From JAQWRV01 sp045564915 (GTDB lineage: Bacteria; Pseudomonadota; Alphaproteobacteria; Rhodospirillales; Rhodospirillaceae), in contig JBJLGL010000013.1 of NCBI GenBank assembly GCA_045564915.1, positions 124,001 to 188,000 on the forward strand: a DNA stretch of 64,000 nucleotides. The letters are read 5' to 3'. Made by a program: the position numbers and the translations under genes. Positions 18,615 through 26,079 of the stretch are shown here, piece after piece. The notes under the pieces are model-generated. The model searched no databases and was not told the origin of the DNA. It saw only the letters and a program-made list of their open reading frames with translations. Positions within the stretch are counted from its first letter, which is position 1, and every line of letters starts with the position of its first letter.

Positions 18615-19607
18615 CTACCCCCCCGGTCCTGCGGGTTCCTGCTCAATAGCATACATCTCCAGGCTGGAAAGGCTCGGTTCTTCAAGCGTTACAGGCGGTT
18701 CAAGAAATTTAGGGAAGTGTTTAGCAGTATAATCGACGATATTCGTCGGCAGCTCTTCAATGGTCTCCACACCGCCTGCAGTGAGGCAATTATACAAACA
18801 GTGGCCCGGTGCTTGCCCCATAAGCATCCATGGCAGCCAAGGTGTGACCCGGTTCCAGGACCCGTAGTCTCGCACAGAAGTTAAAGCTTCATTCTGCATG
18901 TCATCTAGCGATACTACATGCAAAAACATTTCAGAAACACGATTCATCGGACCGGAACTCTCTCTCACCCACTTTTTAGGATCAAGAGCATTCTTATAGT
19001 ACAGGTGAATATGCTCCTCGAGCATCAGTCGGTCTCCCTCGACACGCCATTTCTTAATATAGGGCTTTCTTTCAGGTTTCTCGGTATTGAGACCACCATA
19101 GTTTGGTGGAAGAGGAAAATATTCTTCGTAAATCGTATTAAATGGATCATTAGCAATATGAACGACGCGCACCGTTTCATCAGTATATGGGTTCTCCATT
19201 TCTTCCATAATCACACCAGTTGCAAGGTCATAATAATAACCAACCTCACGATGAAGCTTCTGCCATCCTGGACGGTCTGTTAGAGGCACTAATCTAGTAG
19301 CTCCAAAACCCCTAAATCCGCATATATTCTTCAGGGGACCACCAGGGGCAACACCTATAACGATGCCATCAAACCAACCAAACCGAGACTTATTTGGATC
19401 GATATTGCCATGGAGACGCGCTGCAGCAATCATGTTGCCCGTTTTATCCATTAGATCGATATAGGGACCAGTAAGATTAGCACCATCAATCTTACTTACA
19501 GCGGCTTCGGCTTTTGTAGTAGCAGTAAGAGATGGCACTGCTGCCACAGCACTACCGAAAGTAATTGCCGCTACAACTTCCCGCCGCTCGAGCATTGGTT
19601 CTGTCAT
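18615..19607 (-). CDS. DUF1838 family protein with Tat-like signal
   Basis: A 330-residue protein matching DUF1838 by its overall pattern: an IDLMDKTGNMIAAARLHG region, a long WFDGIVIGV stretch and the PWMLMGQAPGHCLYN motif near the C terminus. The N terminus has ERREVVAAITFGSAVAAV, a twin-arginine-type signal, so it probably folds in the cytoplasm and is exported. AAGGA lies eight bases before the ATG. DUF1838 has no firm biochemical role. It is followed by the polytopic membrane protein and preceded by a Tat-targeted aldo/keto reductase, which hints at a shared periplasmic redox pathway. Confidence 0.75.
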   Translation of the reverse strand: MTEPMLERREVVAAITFGSAVAAVPSLTATTKAEAAVSKIDGANLTGPYIDLMDKTGNMIAAARLHGNIDPNKSRFGWFDGIVIGVAPGGPLKNICGFRGFGATRLVPLTDRPGWQKLHREVGYYYDLATGVIMEEMENPYTDETVRVVHIANDPFNTIYEEYFPLPPNYGGLNTEKPERKPYIKKWRVEGDRLMLEEHIHLYYKNALDPKKWVRESSGPMNRVSEMFLHVVSLDDMQNEALTSVRDYGSWNRVTPWLPWMLMGQAPGHCLYNCLTAGGVETIEELPTNIVDYTAKHFPKFLEPPVTLEEPSLSSLEMYAIEQEPAGPGG

Positions 19608-19680
19608 ATTCTAAATCCTTCTAGAAAAGCAGAGTAAGATTGATTGCTAATTCTACTTAACTTGCATGAAACAAAAAAGA

Positions 19681-20730
19681 TTATCCTGTGATTCTATCAA
19701 TCTCTAGATTCACATCCTCCGTAGGACGCCAGAGAGATGCTTTAACATTGGCTTCAAGTTGCTCAGGCCGTGTAGCCCCCGCAATCACGCTTGCAATAAA
19801 TGATTTGCTTAATAACCAACCGAATGCAAAATCAAGAATCTTTACACCAGCTGATTCTGCAAGTGCTGAAAGATTTTCTATCTTGTTGAATCTTTCTTCG
19901 TTAAGAAATCGATTTGCCAGTTCAGCAGACCTAGCCGCAAAAGTTGCCATTCGTGTTCCTTCTGCTGGCGCCTGACCCCGCTTATACTTCCCAGTCAAAG
20001 TCCCACTTTCAAGAGGAAAGTATGGAAGAACGCCCAAGCCTAGCTCTTCGCATGCAGGTACAAGTGCATCTTCAATATCCCGCGTAAGAAGACTGTAATG
20101 GTTCTGTGCGGATACAAAGCTAGAGAGATTGTTATTTGATGCTATTTTAGCACACTCATAGGCTTGTAAGGCGGTAAAATTAGAATGGCCTATGTAACGT
20201 ATCTTACCCTGCCGTACCAGGTCGTCTAAGGCTTCCATAGTTTCTTCCATAGGAGTAACACCGTCTGGCCGGTGGTACTGATATAAATCAATAAAGTCGG
20301 TATTGAGTCGTTGCAGTGACTGTTCTATTGCGTAGATTATTGCCTGTTTGGATCCACCACCCTCCGGTGACGGACCACTACCCATTGCCCCTCCAAACTT
20401 GGTTGCAATGAGTACATTATTGCGTCGGCGACCCAGTGCCTTACCAAGGTATTGTTCTGATAGACCACTGCCATAAACGTCCGCCGTATCGAATAATGTA
20501 ATTCCAAGATCGACCGCTGCATGTACAACTCTCTCTGTGCCTGCTCTATCCAGGCGACGGCCAAAGTTATTACAGCCAAGGCCCACAGGCGAAACAACAG
20601 GTCCATTCCGCCCAAGAGTCCGTTCTATTTGATCCGCTCTTCCTACCTTATTTAACACTGGGCTAATAGCTATAGACGCTGCGCTTTGAAAGAATTGTCG
20701 TCGCGACATACAAGGCATGTAGGATCTCAT
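19681..20730 (-). CDS. Aldo/keto reductase with a Tat signal
   Basis: A 349-residue aldo/keto reductase. AGGAG is spaced six or seven bases from the ATG at 20730. Residues 9-16 read SRRQFFQS, a textbook twin-arginine signal, followed by a hydrophobic AASIAISPVL stretch. The catalytic tetrad is D81, Y86, K111 and H153, within FDTADVYGSG, ATKFGG and YQYHRPD. These enzymes reduce carbonyls with NADPH; Tat export would allow the folded protein to leave with its cofactor bound. The gene heads the run leading to DUF1838 and the membrane protein. Confidence 0.85.
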   Translation of the reverse strand: MRSYMPCMSRRQFFQSAASIAISPVLNKVGRADQIERTLGRNGPVVSPVGLGCNNFGRRLDRAGTERVVHAAVDLGITLFDTADVYGSGLSEQYLGKALGRRRNNVLIATKFGGAMGSGPSPEGGGSKQAIIYAIEQSLQRLNTDFIDLYQYHRPDGVTPMEETMEALDDLVRQGKIRYIGHSNFTALQAYECAKIASNNNLSSFVSAQNHYSLLTRDIEDALVPACEELGLGVLPYFPLESGTLTGKYKRGQAPAEGTRMATFAARSAELANRFLNEERFNKIENLSALAESAGVKILDFAFGWLLSKSFIASVIAGATRPEQLEANVKASLWRPTEDVNLEIDRITG

Positions 20731-20893
20731 ATATTTCTCCTGGAGATATATATTTAGATTAAGACTCTTAATTGAGAAAAGTAGAAATTACCCCTCACTA
20801 AACAGAGGTTTTTCTATAATATCAAGATGAGTTGAGTACTATTGACTATTTCCTGCCTGTGGGAAAAGTCAAAAATGGGCGGTGATCGAGACT

Positions 20894-21640
20894 TTAGGGT
20901 TTGATTTCCTTCCCTTCCCAATCCCAAATGAGACCCGTTTGATGGGGTTTAAGATTGTCGATCACCGTCAATAAGTTTAATGCTGCATCAGATGGCTTAA
21001 CTGAAACACTTTTTTTCCCCGCAACAAATGGATGAGATAGATGCGTGTGTACCGTACCCGGATGCATTGCAACACAGATTGTATTTGGGTTGGTGCGATT
21101 CAGTTCAACAGCGAGAGTTTTCACGATCATGTGGAGGGCAGCCTTGGAAGCGCGATAAGAATACCACCCTCCCAAAAAATTGTCCGAAATGCTCCCAACA
21201 CGAGCAGACAGAAAGCCAAGAACAGATTTCTGAGTCTTGGATAGAAAGGGACTTATATACTTCGCAATTAGTGCTGGACCAGTTGCATTAATTCTAAAAA
21301 GATGGTCCATGGTTATACCATCAAGGCTTTTTATCGCCCTTTCAGGCATGAGCTCCTCAGCCTCATGTAATAGACCGGTTGCAACAAGAACGAGGTGTAG
21401 TTGATCTGTAATCTTGGCTAATTGCTCGGTGCTTTGGTGAATAGAGTCTTCACTGGTTAGGTCAAAGGGTAGCCAATGTAATTCTCTATTGGTACTTAAG
21501 GGTTTACTGCGTGATAGGGAAATGACTTTCTTGACATTAGGATCTCGACTTAAGCGCTCAGCTAACGCACTACCTATCCCACCAGATGCTCCAAACACGG
21601 CGACGTTAATACCAGCCCCGAAAGTAGCTAGATCACTCAT
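20894..21640 (-). CDS. Short-chain dehydrogenase/reductase (CsgA/C-factor-like)
   Basis: A 248-residue SDR with the nucleotide loop GASGGIG at residues 17-23, catalytic Y162 and K166 (YRASK), and FLSARVGSISD supplying the serine. The typical NNAG motif is replaced by LVATGLL. The C terminus ends WDWEGKEIKP, as in C-factor-type SDRs that end near a (W/D)-x-G motif. No signal peptide is visible. It follows the DCC-family gene by 56 bases on the same strand, so the two are likely co-transcribed. The substrate is unknown. Confidence 0.8.
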   Translation of the reverse strand: MSDLATFGAGINVAVFGASGGIGSALAERLSRDPNVKKVISLSRSKPLSTNRELHWLPFDLTSEDSIHQSTEQLAKITDQLHLVLVATGLLHEAEELMPERAIKSLDGITMDHLFRINATGPALIAKYISPFLSKTQKSVLGFLSARVGSISDNFLGGWYSYRASKAALHMIVKTLAVELNRTNPNTICVAMHPGTVHTHLSHPFVAGKKSVSVKPSDAALNLLTVIDNLKPHQTGLIWDWEGKEIKP

Positions 21641-21696
21641 ATTTCAATTCCATACCTGTAGTGATATTTTATGTGGTGAGGAGAAATAACGTGCTG

Positions 21697-22064
21697 TTAG
21701 GATAGTAATAGCCGATGGAGTAGAGGTCTCACCTTGAGGAAAACATTGTAAAAAAATTCGAGCAAAGGTGCCATCGCTGGGAGCCCAAAGAAAAAAGCTA
21801 GAGGACGGAAAGCAGGCAATTCCTTCCATATCGCGGTAAATGCCGCTCCACCAGAAACAAGGCGACTTTTTGTATCCCTAACATAAAGGCGTTTAAAGCC
21901 TCAGTGCGATCGAGATCTTCACCGAGCTTATCCTGCCCAACATTTGCTGCATCGACCCATTCTATTAAAGCCCCGCCCCTACAGGCCTTGTAGAAAGAAA
22001 TTTCTCTGCGGCATAAGGGACAGTGTCCATCAAAATACACAGTTGTTTTAGGGCTATTTTCCAT
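21697..22064 (-). CDS. DCC-family (DUF393) thiol-disulfide protein, reading frame broken by a -1 shift
   Basis: AGGAGA precedes the ATG at 22064. Zero frame gives YFDGHCPLCRREISFY (the D-x-x-C-P-L-C DCC signature) to EALN (residue 58), then drifts into unrelated sequence ending at 21798. The -1 frame immediately after residue 58 continues with RLYVRDTKSRLVSGG, then AIWKELPAFRPLA and a hydrophobic FYNVFLKVR end, which is exactly the expected DCC C-terminal part, stopping at 21697. Joined, the protein has 122 residues, normal for the family. The frame change falls on a T TTA AAC heptamer. It may be programmed frameshifting, a one-base deletion, or a sequence error. Confidence 0.75.
21891..21897 (-). 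other. Slippery heptamer T TTA AAC at the frame change in the DCC gene
   Basis: On the minus strand the zero-frame codons are gct tta aac, so the heptamer T TTA AAC has the X XXY YYZ phase required for -1 slippage. The family-conserved sequence resumes with the codon cgc, which begins on the last base of the heptamer, exactly where a -1 slip would resume. I see no strong stem-loop or pseudoknot immediately downstream, only a weak four-pair hairpin. Confidence 0.45.
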
Positions 22065-22243
22065 AAAATAAAATCTCCTACATTTATGTTTACGCATCCA
22101 GATTTTTTTGGATTAACAAACCAAGGGAAATAGGAAATCAAAAACAACTTCTATTCGCTAAAGACCATAGATTTTTTGTTAGCTCTTATAACAAATCCAT
22201 TTTGAATAATCCCTCGTACACATCTATTATAAGGAGAAATCAA

Positions 22244-22504
22244 ATGATAGCATCGATCTACAAATCTGTAATGGATCCCCACAGTAATCCGCTCAGTAAC
22301 CTTCCCAAGTATGTCCGTTTCCAAATAATGACCGTGTTGTCGATTATGTGGACAACGATTTTTTCGTTGTGGACAGGAATGACATACCTTTTTGGGCCGT
22401 CAGTGGTTGCGCATATGTTACTGGCGCTGGGAGTTATTTTTACTGCTGAAGTCTTTCGGTACGCGAAGACAATGACCCGTGTGAACACTGGGGTTACAAG
22501 ATAA
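22244..22504 (+). CDS. Small membrane protein, two predicted helices
   Basis: AAGGAG lies eight bases before ATG 22244, giving 86 residues; a TTG start further upstream is not needed. The protein has a hydrophilic N terminus (PHSNPLSNLPKYVRF) and two hydrophobic segments around IMTVLSIMWTTIFSLWTG and VVAHMLLALGVIFTAEVF. No family is recognised. It lies alone on the plus strand between minus-strand genes, divergent from the DCC gene and convergent with the exported SDR. Confidence 0.6.
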   Translation: MIASIYKSVMDPHSNPLSNLPKYVRFQIMTVLSIMWTTIFSLWTGMTYLFGPSVVAHMLLALGVIFTAEVFRYAKTMTRVNTGVTR

Positions 22505-22572
22505 CTCTTATCCGGCGGATCAATACCGTTTCTGGCAGTTAAAGAGGGCACTAGTGCTTTAAAACGGAGCGG

Positions 22573-22596
22573 CTTGGTAACCATTTTGTTACCAAG
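22573..22596. terminator. Hairpin between convergent genes, overlapping the SDR stop codon
   Basis: CTTGGTAAC, a six-base loop, then GTTACCAAG forms a perfect nine-pair stem, with a possible outer GAGC/GCTC extension. The TAA stop of the minus-strand SDR is inside the stem. There is no long T-run on either side, so it could be a transcription barrier or an mRNA 3'-end stabiliser rather than a classical terminator. Confidence 0.45.
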
Positions 22597-23401
22597 GCAT
22601 GGCTGCTCCATCATAATTGATCATCGTATTATGGCTTTGTTCATCCATCGCATCAATGAACTTGACCAAAGCACTAACAGCTACGTCGACTTTCAGCCTG
22701 CTACCATTATAGCCGGTATCTCGTCCGAAACCTGTATCTACAATTCCTGGGTTAAACAATCCGATGAGGACTCCTTTATTCCTCAGGTCAGCGGCTAATG
22801 TACGACCGACAATATTGGCTCCGGCCTTGCTAATTCTATAAAAGTAATATCCGCCATTTTTCTCTGTCAAAGTCATGGAGCCAAGTCCACTGGTTATCGT
22901 AACAATTTTCTTTTGTTTACTCATACTCACATTCTCGGCAAACGATTGTGATAGTTTTAGAGGTCCATAAACATTTACCGCCATAACTTCTGTAAAGGTT
23001 TTGTAATCTAGATTCTCCAATGTCTGCATCGCAACAGGGCCAAAGATACCAGCATTATTTATAAGAACATCAATTGCTACATCTTCATATTTCTCGGCCA
23101 GTATCTCTATTTCATTGTGTTCAGTTACATCGAGTTTCTCGATCCTAATGTTAGAATATTCCTCTACCAGCGCATTCAGTGAACCTGCCCTACCAGGGGT
23201 TCGACAAGTTGCTATAACCTTCCATCCCTTCTCCGCATATTGCCTCGTGAGCTCCAATCCAATACCTCGGCTCGATCCAGTGATTAATACCGTAGGTAAT
23301 GTCTGTGCGACTGCCAAATGAGATAAACACACCGTAATTAAGAAAAAAAAAGATGCTGGGCAAGCAGTAGGAGCGCTAAGCAATAATCGCAATATATTCA
23401 T
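22589..23401 (-). CDS. Short-chain dehydrogenase/reductase with a signal peptide
   Basis: A 270-residue classical SDR whose first 32 residues form a signal peptide (hydrophobic ASFFFLITVCLSHLAVA, likely cut after AVA). GGAG lies six bases before the ATG at 23401, which supports this start and the inclusion of the signal. The NAD(P) loop is TGSSRGIG (41-48), followed by NNAG at 115-118 and the catalytic pair Y188 and K192 (YRISK). All key residues are intact, so the enzyme looks functional, but export of an NAD(P)-dependent protein is unexpected. It ends in MPW, like the SDR at 5412-6128. Confidence 0.82.
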   Translation of the reverse strand: MNILRLLLSAPTACPASFFFLITVCLSHLAVAQTLPTVLITGSSRGIGLELTRQYAEKGWKVIATCRTPGRAGSLNALVEEYSNIRIEKLDVTEHNEIEILAEKYEDVAIDVLINNAGIFGPVAMQTLENLDYKTFTEVMAVNVYGPLKLSQSFAENVSMSKQKKIVTITSGLGSMTLTEKNGGYYFYRISKAGANIVGRTLAADLRNKGVLIGLFNPGIVDTGFGRDTGYNGSRLKVDVAVSALVKFIDAMDEQSHNTMINYDGAAMPW

Positions 23402-23534
23402 TTAGGTCTCCAATTAAATGTGCTGGCCCAACCAAGGGTACATAGAGATAGTAATAACTAGTGCATATTAGCAATTATATGTGACGATTTATAGGTCGTT
23501 ACTACCTCTTTAGGTTTTGTAGTGACCGCGAGAG

Positions 23535-24383
23535 CTAGCGGCCCTGCCATTTAGGTTTGCGTTTCTCTGCAAAAGCGCTGCGACCTTCCTTTGAATCCTG
23601 TGAAGCGCGAACACGCTCTATAGATTCATAATTTTGTAGCATAGCTTCTTCAATAGACATGCCCTGCCCCTTAAACGCTACCTCCTTTATAGATTGTACA
23701 CCAAGAGGAGCGCTCTTCGTTATTTCAACTGCCCATTCTTGTGCTCTCTCCAACAATTGGTCCGGAGCAGTCACTTCGTTTACTAAACCAATACGAAAGG
23801 CTTCATCAGCGTCAATAGGTTTACCTGTAAACATCATCGCCATTGCCGCTTTGGTTGGAATTTGGCGGAGCAATCTATGAATTGCATTAGTTGGGACACC
23901 CCCAATACGAACCTCTGGACAGCCAAAGCTTGCGTTTTCTGAAGCGATAATTATGTCGCAGGCTAAACAAATTTCTAGACCACCGCCCAGAGCATAGCCG
24001 TTAACTGCAGCAATAACAGGCTTCCAAAGGTCAAAGCGTGTAACTAATCCTCCCCAACCCGATGGTCCCCTTTTGGGAGGCCACGACTCACTTGAACGAT
24101 CCTTTAGATCATTTCCCACTGTGAAAGCCCGGTCACCAGCTCCCGTAAGAATTGCAACCCATAAGTCCGGATCAGACGCGAAATTGTCCCAAACATCTTC
24201 TAGTTCTTGATTTGCCGCTGGATTAAGGGCGTTAAGTACATCTGGCCGGTTTATAGTCACCTGCGCTATGTGAAGGTCAGGATACTTATCGTAAATGACG
24301 AAATTATAGGTCACTGGTTTATCCAGATATTTGGTCGAAGTAGACAGAATCCCGATATTAGCCAAATCGGGGCGATTTGGCAT
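23535..24383 (-). CDS. Enoyl-CoA hydratase/isomerase (crotonase) family protein
   Basis: A 282-residue crotonase. Conserved parts are VTINRPDVLNALN, the CoA/oxyanion region RAFTVGNDLKD, the second oxyanion helix NGYALGGGLEICLACD and FGCPEVRIGGVPTNA. The N-terminal 25 residues are extra relative to the family core. Its start is 35 bases from that of the divergent BCCT transporter. CaiD-type carnitinyl-CoA dehydratases are crotonases that occur with BCCT carriers, but the sequence alone does not distinguish this from a beta-oxidation hydratase. Confidence 0.82.
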   Translation of the reverse strand: MPNRPDLANIGILSTSTKYLDKPVTYNFVIYDKYPDLHIAQVTINRPDVLNALNPAANQELEDVWDNFASDPDLWVAILTGAGDRAFTVGNDLKDRSSESWPPKRGPSGWGGLVTRFDLWKPVIAAVNGYALGGGLEICLACDIIIASENASFGCPEVRIGGVPTNAIHRLLRQIPTKAAMAMMFTGKPIDADEAFRIGLVNEVTAPDQLLERAQEWAVEITKSAPLGVQSIKEVAFKGQGMSIEEAMLQNYESIERVRASQDSKEGRSAFAEKRKPKWQGR

Positions 24384-24418
24384 TATCTAGCGTACGAGTT
24401 AAGTTGCACACATCTATT

Positions 24419-25981
24419 ATGGTTGATTCACTAAAAAGCTCCGCGCACAACGCTCCTGCACCGATTCTGAAGCCAGTATTTTTTCCGGCTGCTGGTCTCA
24501 TAGCTCTCGTCGTCGTCCTCACAGTACTATCACCTGAGATAGCCGGAAGCATCTTTAACAGCATCAATAGTTGGATCATAGAGACCGTAGGGTGGTTCTA
24601 TGCCCTCAGCGTCAGCGCGCTTCTTATCATCTGTCTCTTCCTGGCTTTCAGCAATCTGGGTCAAGTACGCCTGGGGCCAGATCATTCTAGGCCAGATTAT
24701 AGTTATGCGTCTTGGTTTGCGATGCTATTTTCCGCGGGGATGGGAATCGGACTCCTGTTTTTTGGCGTAGCCGAACCTATCATGCACTATGCCGCCCCAC
24801 CTCAAGGAGAACCAAAAACCTGGCAGTCAGCGCGTTCGGCTATGGAAATAACATTTTTTCATTGGGGGCTCCATGCCTGGGCGATTTATGTAGTGGTGGG
24901 CATGGCGCTGGCATATTTTAGTTTCCGTTGTGGCCTGCCCCTGACAATTCGTTCGGCCTTGTATCCTGTAATCGGAGATCGCATTTACGGTCCCATAGGC
25001 CATGTCGTTGATATTTTTGCCGTCCTCGGCACTTTGTTCGGCGTTGCCACGTCTCTCGGCTTTGGGGTCTCACAGATTAATGCGGGCTTAGCGTATCGCT
25101 TTGATGTACCAACAGGAACATCCATTCACATCGCGCTTATCGTATTACTTACAGGCTTAGCTACATTTTCAGTTGTCTCCGGTCTCGATAAGGGTATCAA
25201 ACGGCTCTCCGAACTGAATATGCTGCTAGCATGCGCATTATTGATATGTGTGATCGCCGCTGGTCCGACCTTACTCATTTTCAATAGTTATGTTGAAAAT
25301 ATTGGCAATTATTTGCAAGCCATGTTTCACCGAAGCCTCGACCTAAGGGTCTATGAAGAGGACGACGGTTGGCTCGGTGCCTGGACAATTTTCTATTGGG
25401 GCTGGTGGGTCAGCTGGTCACCATTTGTTGGCATGTTTATTGCACGAATTTCTCGAGGAAGGACCGTGCGCGAGTTCGTATTGGGAGTTCTATTGATTCC
25501 CAGCCTTGTATCGTTCCTATGGTTCACAGCGTTTGGCAATAGTGCCCTCTTCCTTGAGCTGGCAGGTGACGGTGCGGGTATTGCAGTCGCAGTATCGGAG
25601 AACATGCCAGTAGCCTTATTCAAGTTTCTCGAGAACCTGCCACTTTCTGAAGTCACCTCTCTAATAGCTATTATTCTGGTCATGACATTCTTCGTGACTT
25701 CATCAGACTCCGGGTCGCTGGTGATGAATATCATAACCGCTGGGGGTGAAACGAATACCGCTGTCTGGCAAAGGGTATTCTGGGCTGTAGCAATAGGTTT
25801 GGTGGCTGCAATTCTATTACTAGCTGGCGGCCTCGGTGCCTTGCAAACAGCTACTGTGGCAAGTGCGTTACCCTTCACAGTTGTAATACTATTTGCAACG
25901 TTCGGTCTTGTTCGCGCGCTTCGCGCAGAAATCATAAAATTGCAGGCAGCCGAGTTGACGAATTCAGCGAAGAACGTGTAA
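24419..25981 (+). CDS. BCCT-family transporter (betaine/choline/carnitine)
   Basis: ATG 24419 is preferred; a TTG at 24377 would overlap the divergent crotonase start. The 520-residue protein has about 12 helices and the family signatures: AMLFSAGMGIGLLFFGVAEPIMHY early on, FFHWGLHAWAIYVVVGM, and later GWWVSWSPFVGMFIARISRGRTVRE with the WSPFVG substrate-box tryptophans. It imports quaternary ammonium compounds such as glycine betaine, choline or carnitine using ion or substrate gradients. It probably serves osmoprotection or catabolism. It is divergent from the crotonase. Confidence 0.92.
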   Translation: MVDSLKSSAHNAPAPILKPVFFPAAGLIALVVVLTVLSPEIAGSIFNSINSWIIETVGWFYALSVSALLIICLFLAFSNLGQVRLGPDHSRPDYSYASWFAMLFSAGMGIGLLFFGVAEPIMHYAAPPQGEPKTWQSARSAMEITFFHWGLHAWAIYVVVGMALAYFSFRCGLPLTIRSALYPVIGDRIYGPIGHVVDIFAVLGTLFGVATSLGFGVSQINAGLAYRFDVPTGTSIHIALIVLLTGLATFSVVSGLDKGIKRLSELNMLLACALLICVIAAGPTLLIFNSYVENIGNYLQAMFHRSLDLRVYEEDDGWLGAWTIFYWGWWVSWSPFVGMFIARISRGRTVREFVLGVLLIPSLVSFLWFTAFGNSALFLELAGDGAGIAVAVSENMPVALFKFLENLPLSEVTSLIAIILVMTFFVTSSDSGSLVMNIITAGGETNTAVWQRVFWAVAIGLVAAILLLAGGLGALQTATVASALPFTVVILFATFGLVRALRAEIIKLQAAELTNSAKNV

Positions 25982-26045
25982 TGCCGGCACTGCACGAGGT
26001 CAGCACTAAAATCGATTGCAACATTACAATAGCCGCGTTCCGAGC

Positions 26046-26079
26046 TTTCCTATGGTGCGCCCCGAGATACCTTAGGAAA
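26046..26079. terminator. Imperfect hairpin between convergent genes
   Basis: TTTCCTA pairs with TAGGAAA, and after one mismatch GGT pairs with ACC around a 12-base loop. It lies in the convergent gap between the BCCT gene and the TPR-sulfotransferase gene and overlaps the latter's stop codon. It has no clear T-run, so a terminator role is tentative. Confidence 0.3.

Noticed and set aside
22573..22596. Classical rho-independent terminator
   Set aside because: The stem is perfect but there is no T-run on either strand, so I only list it as a hairpin with a possible end-of-transcript role.
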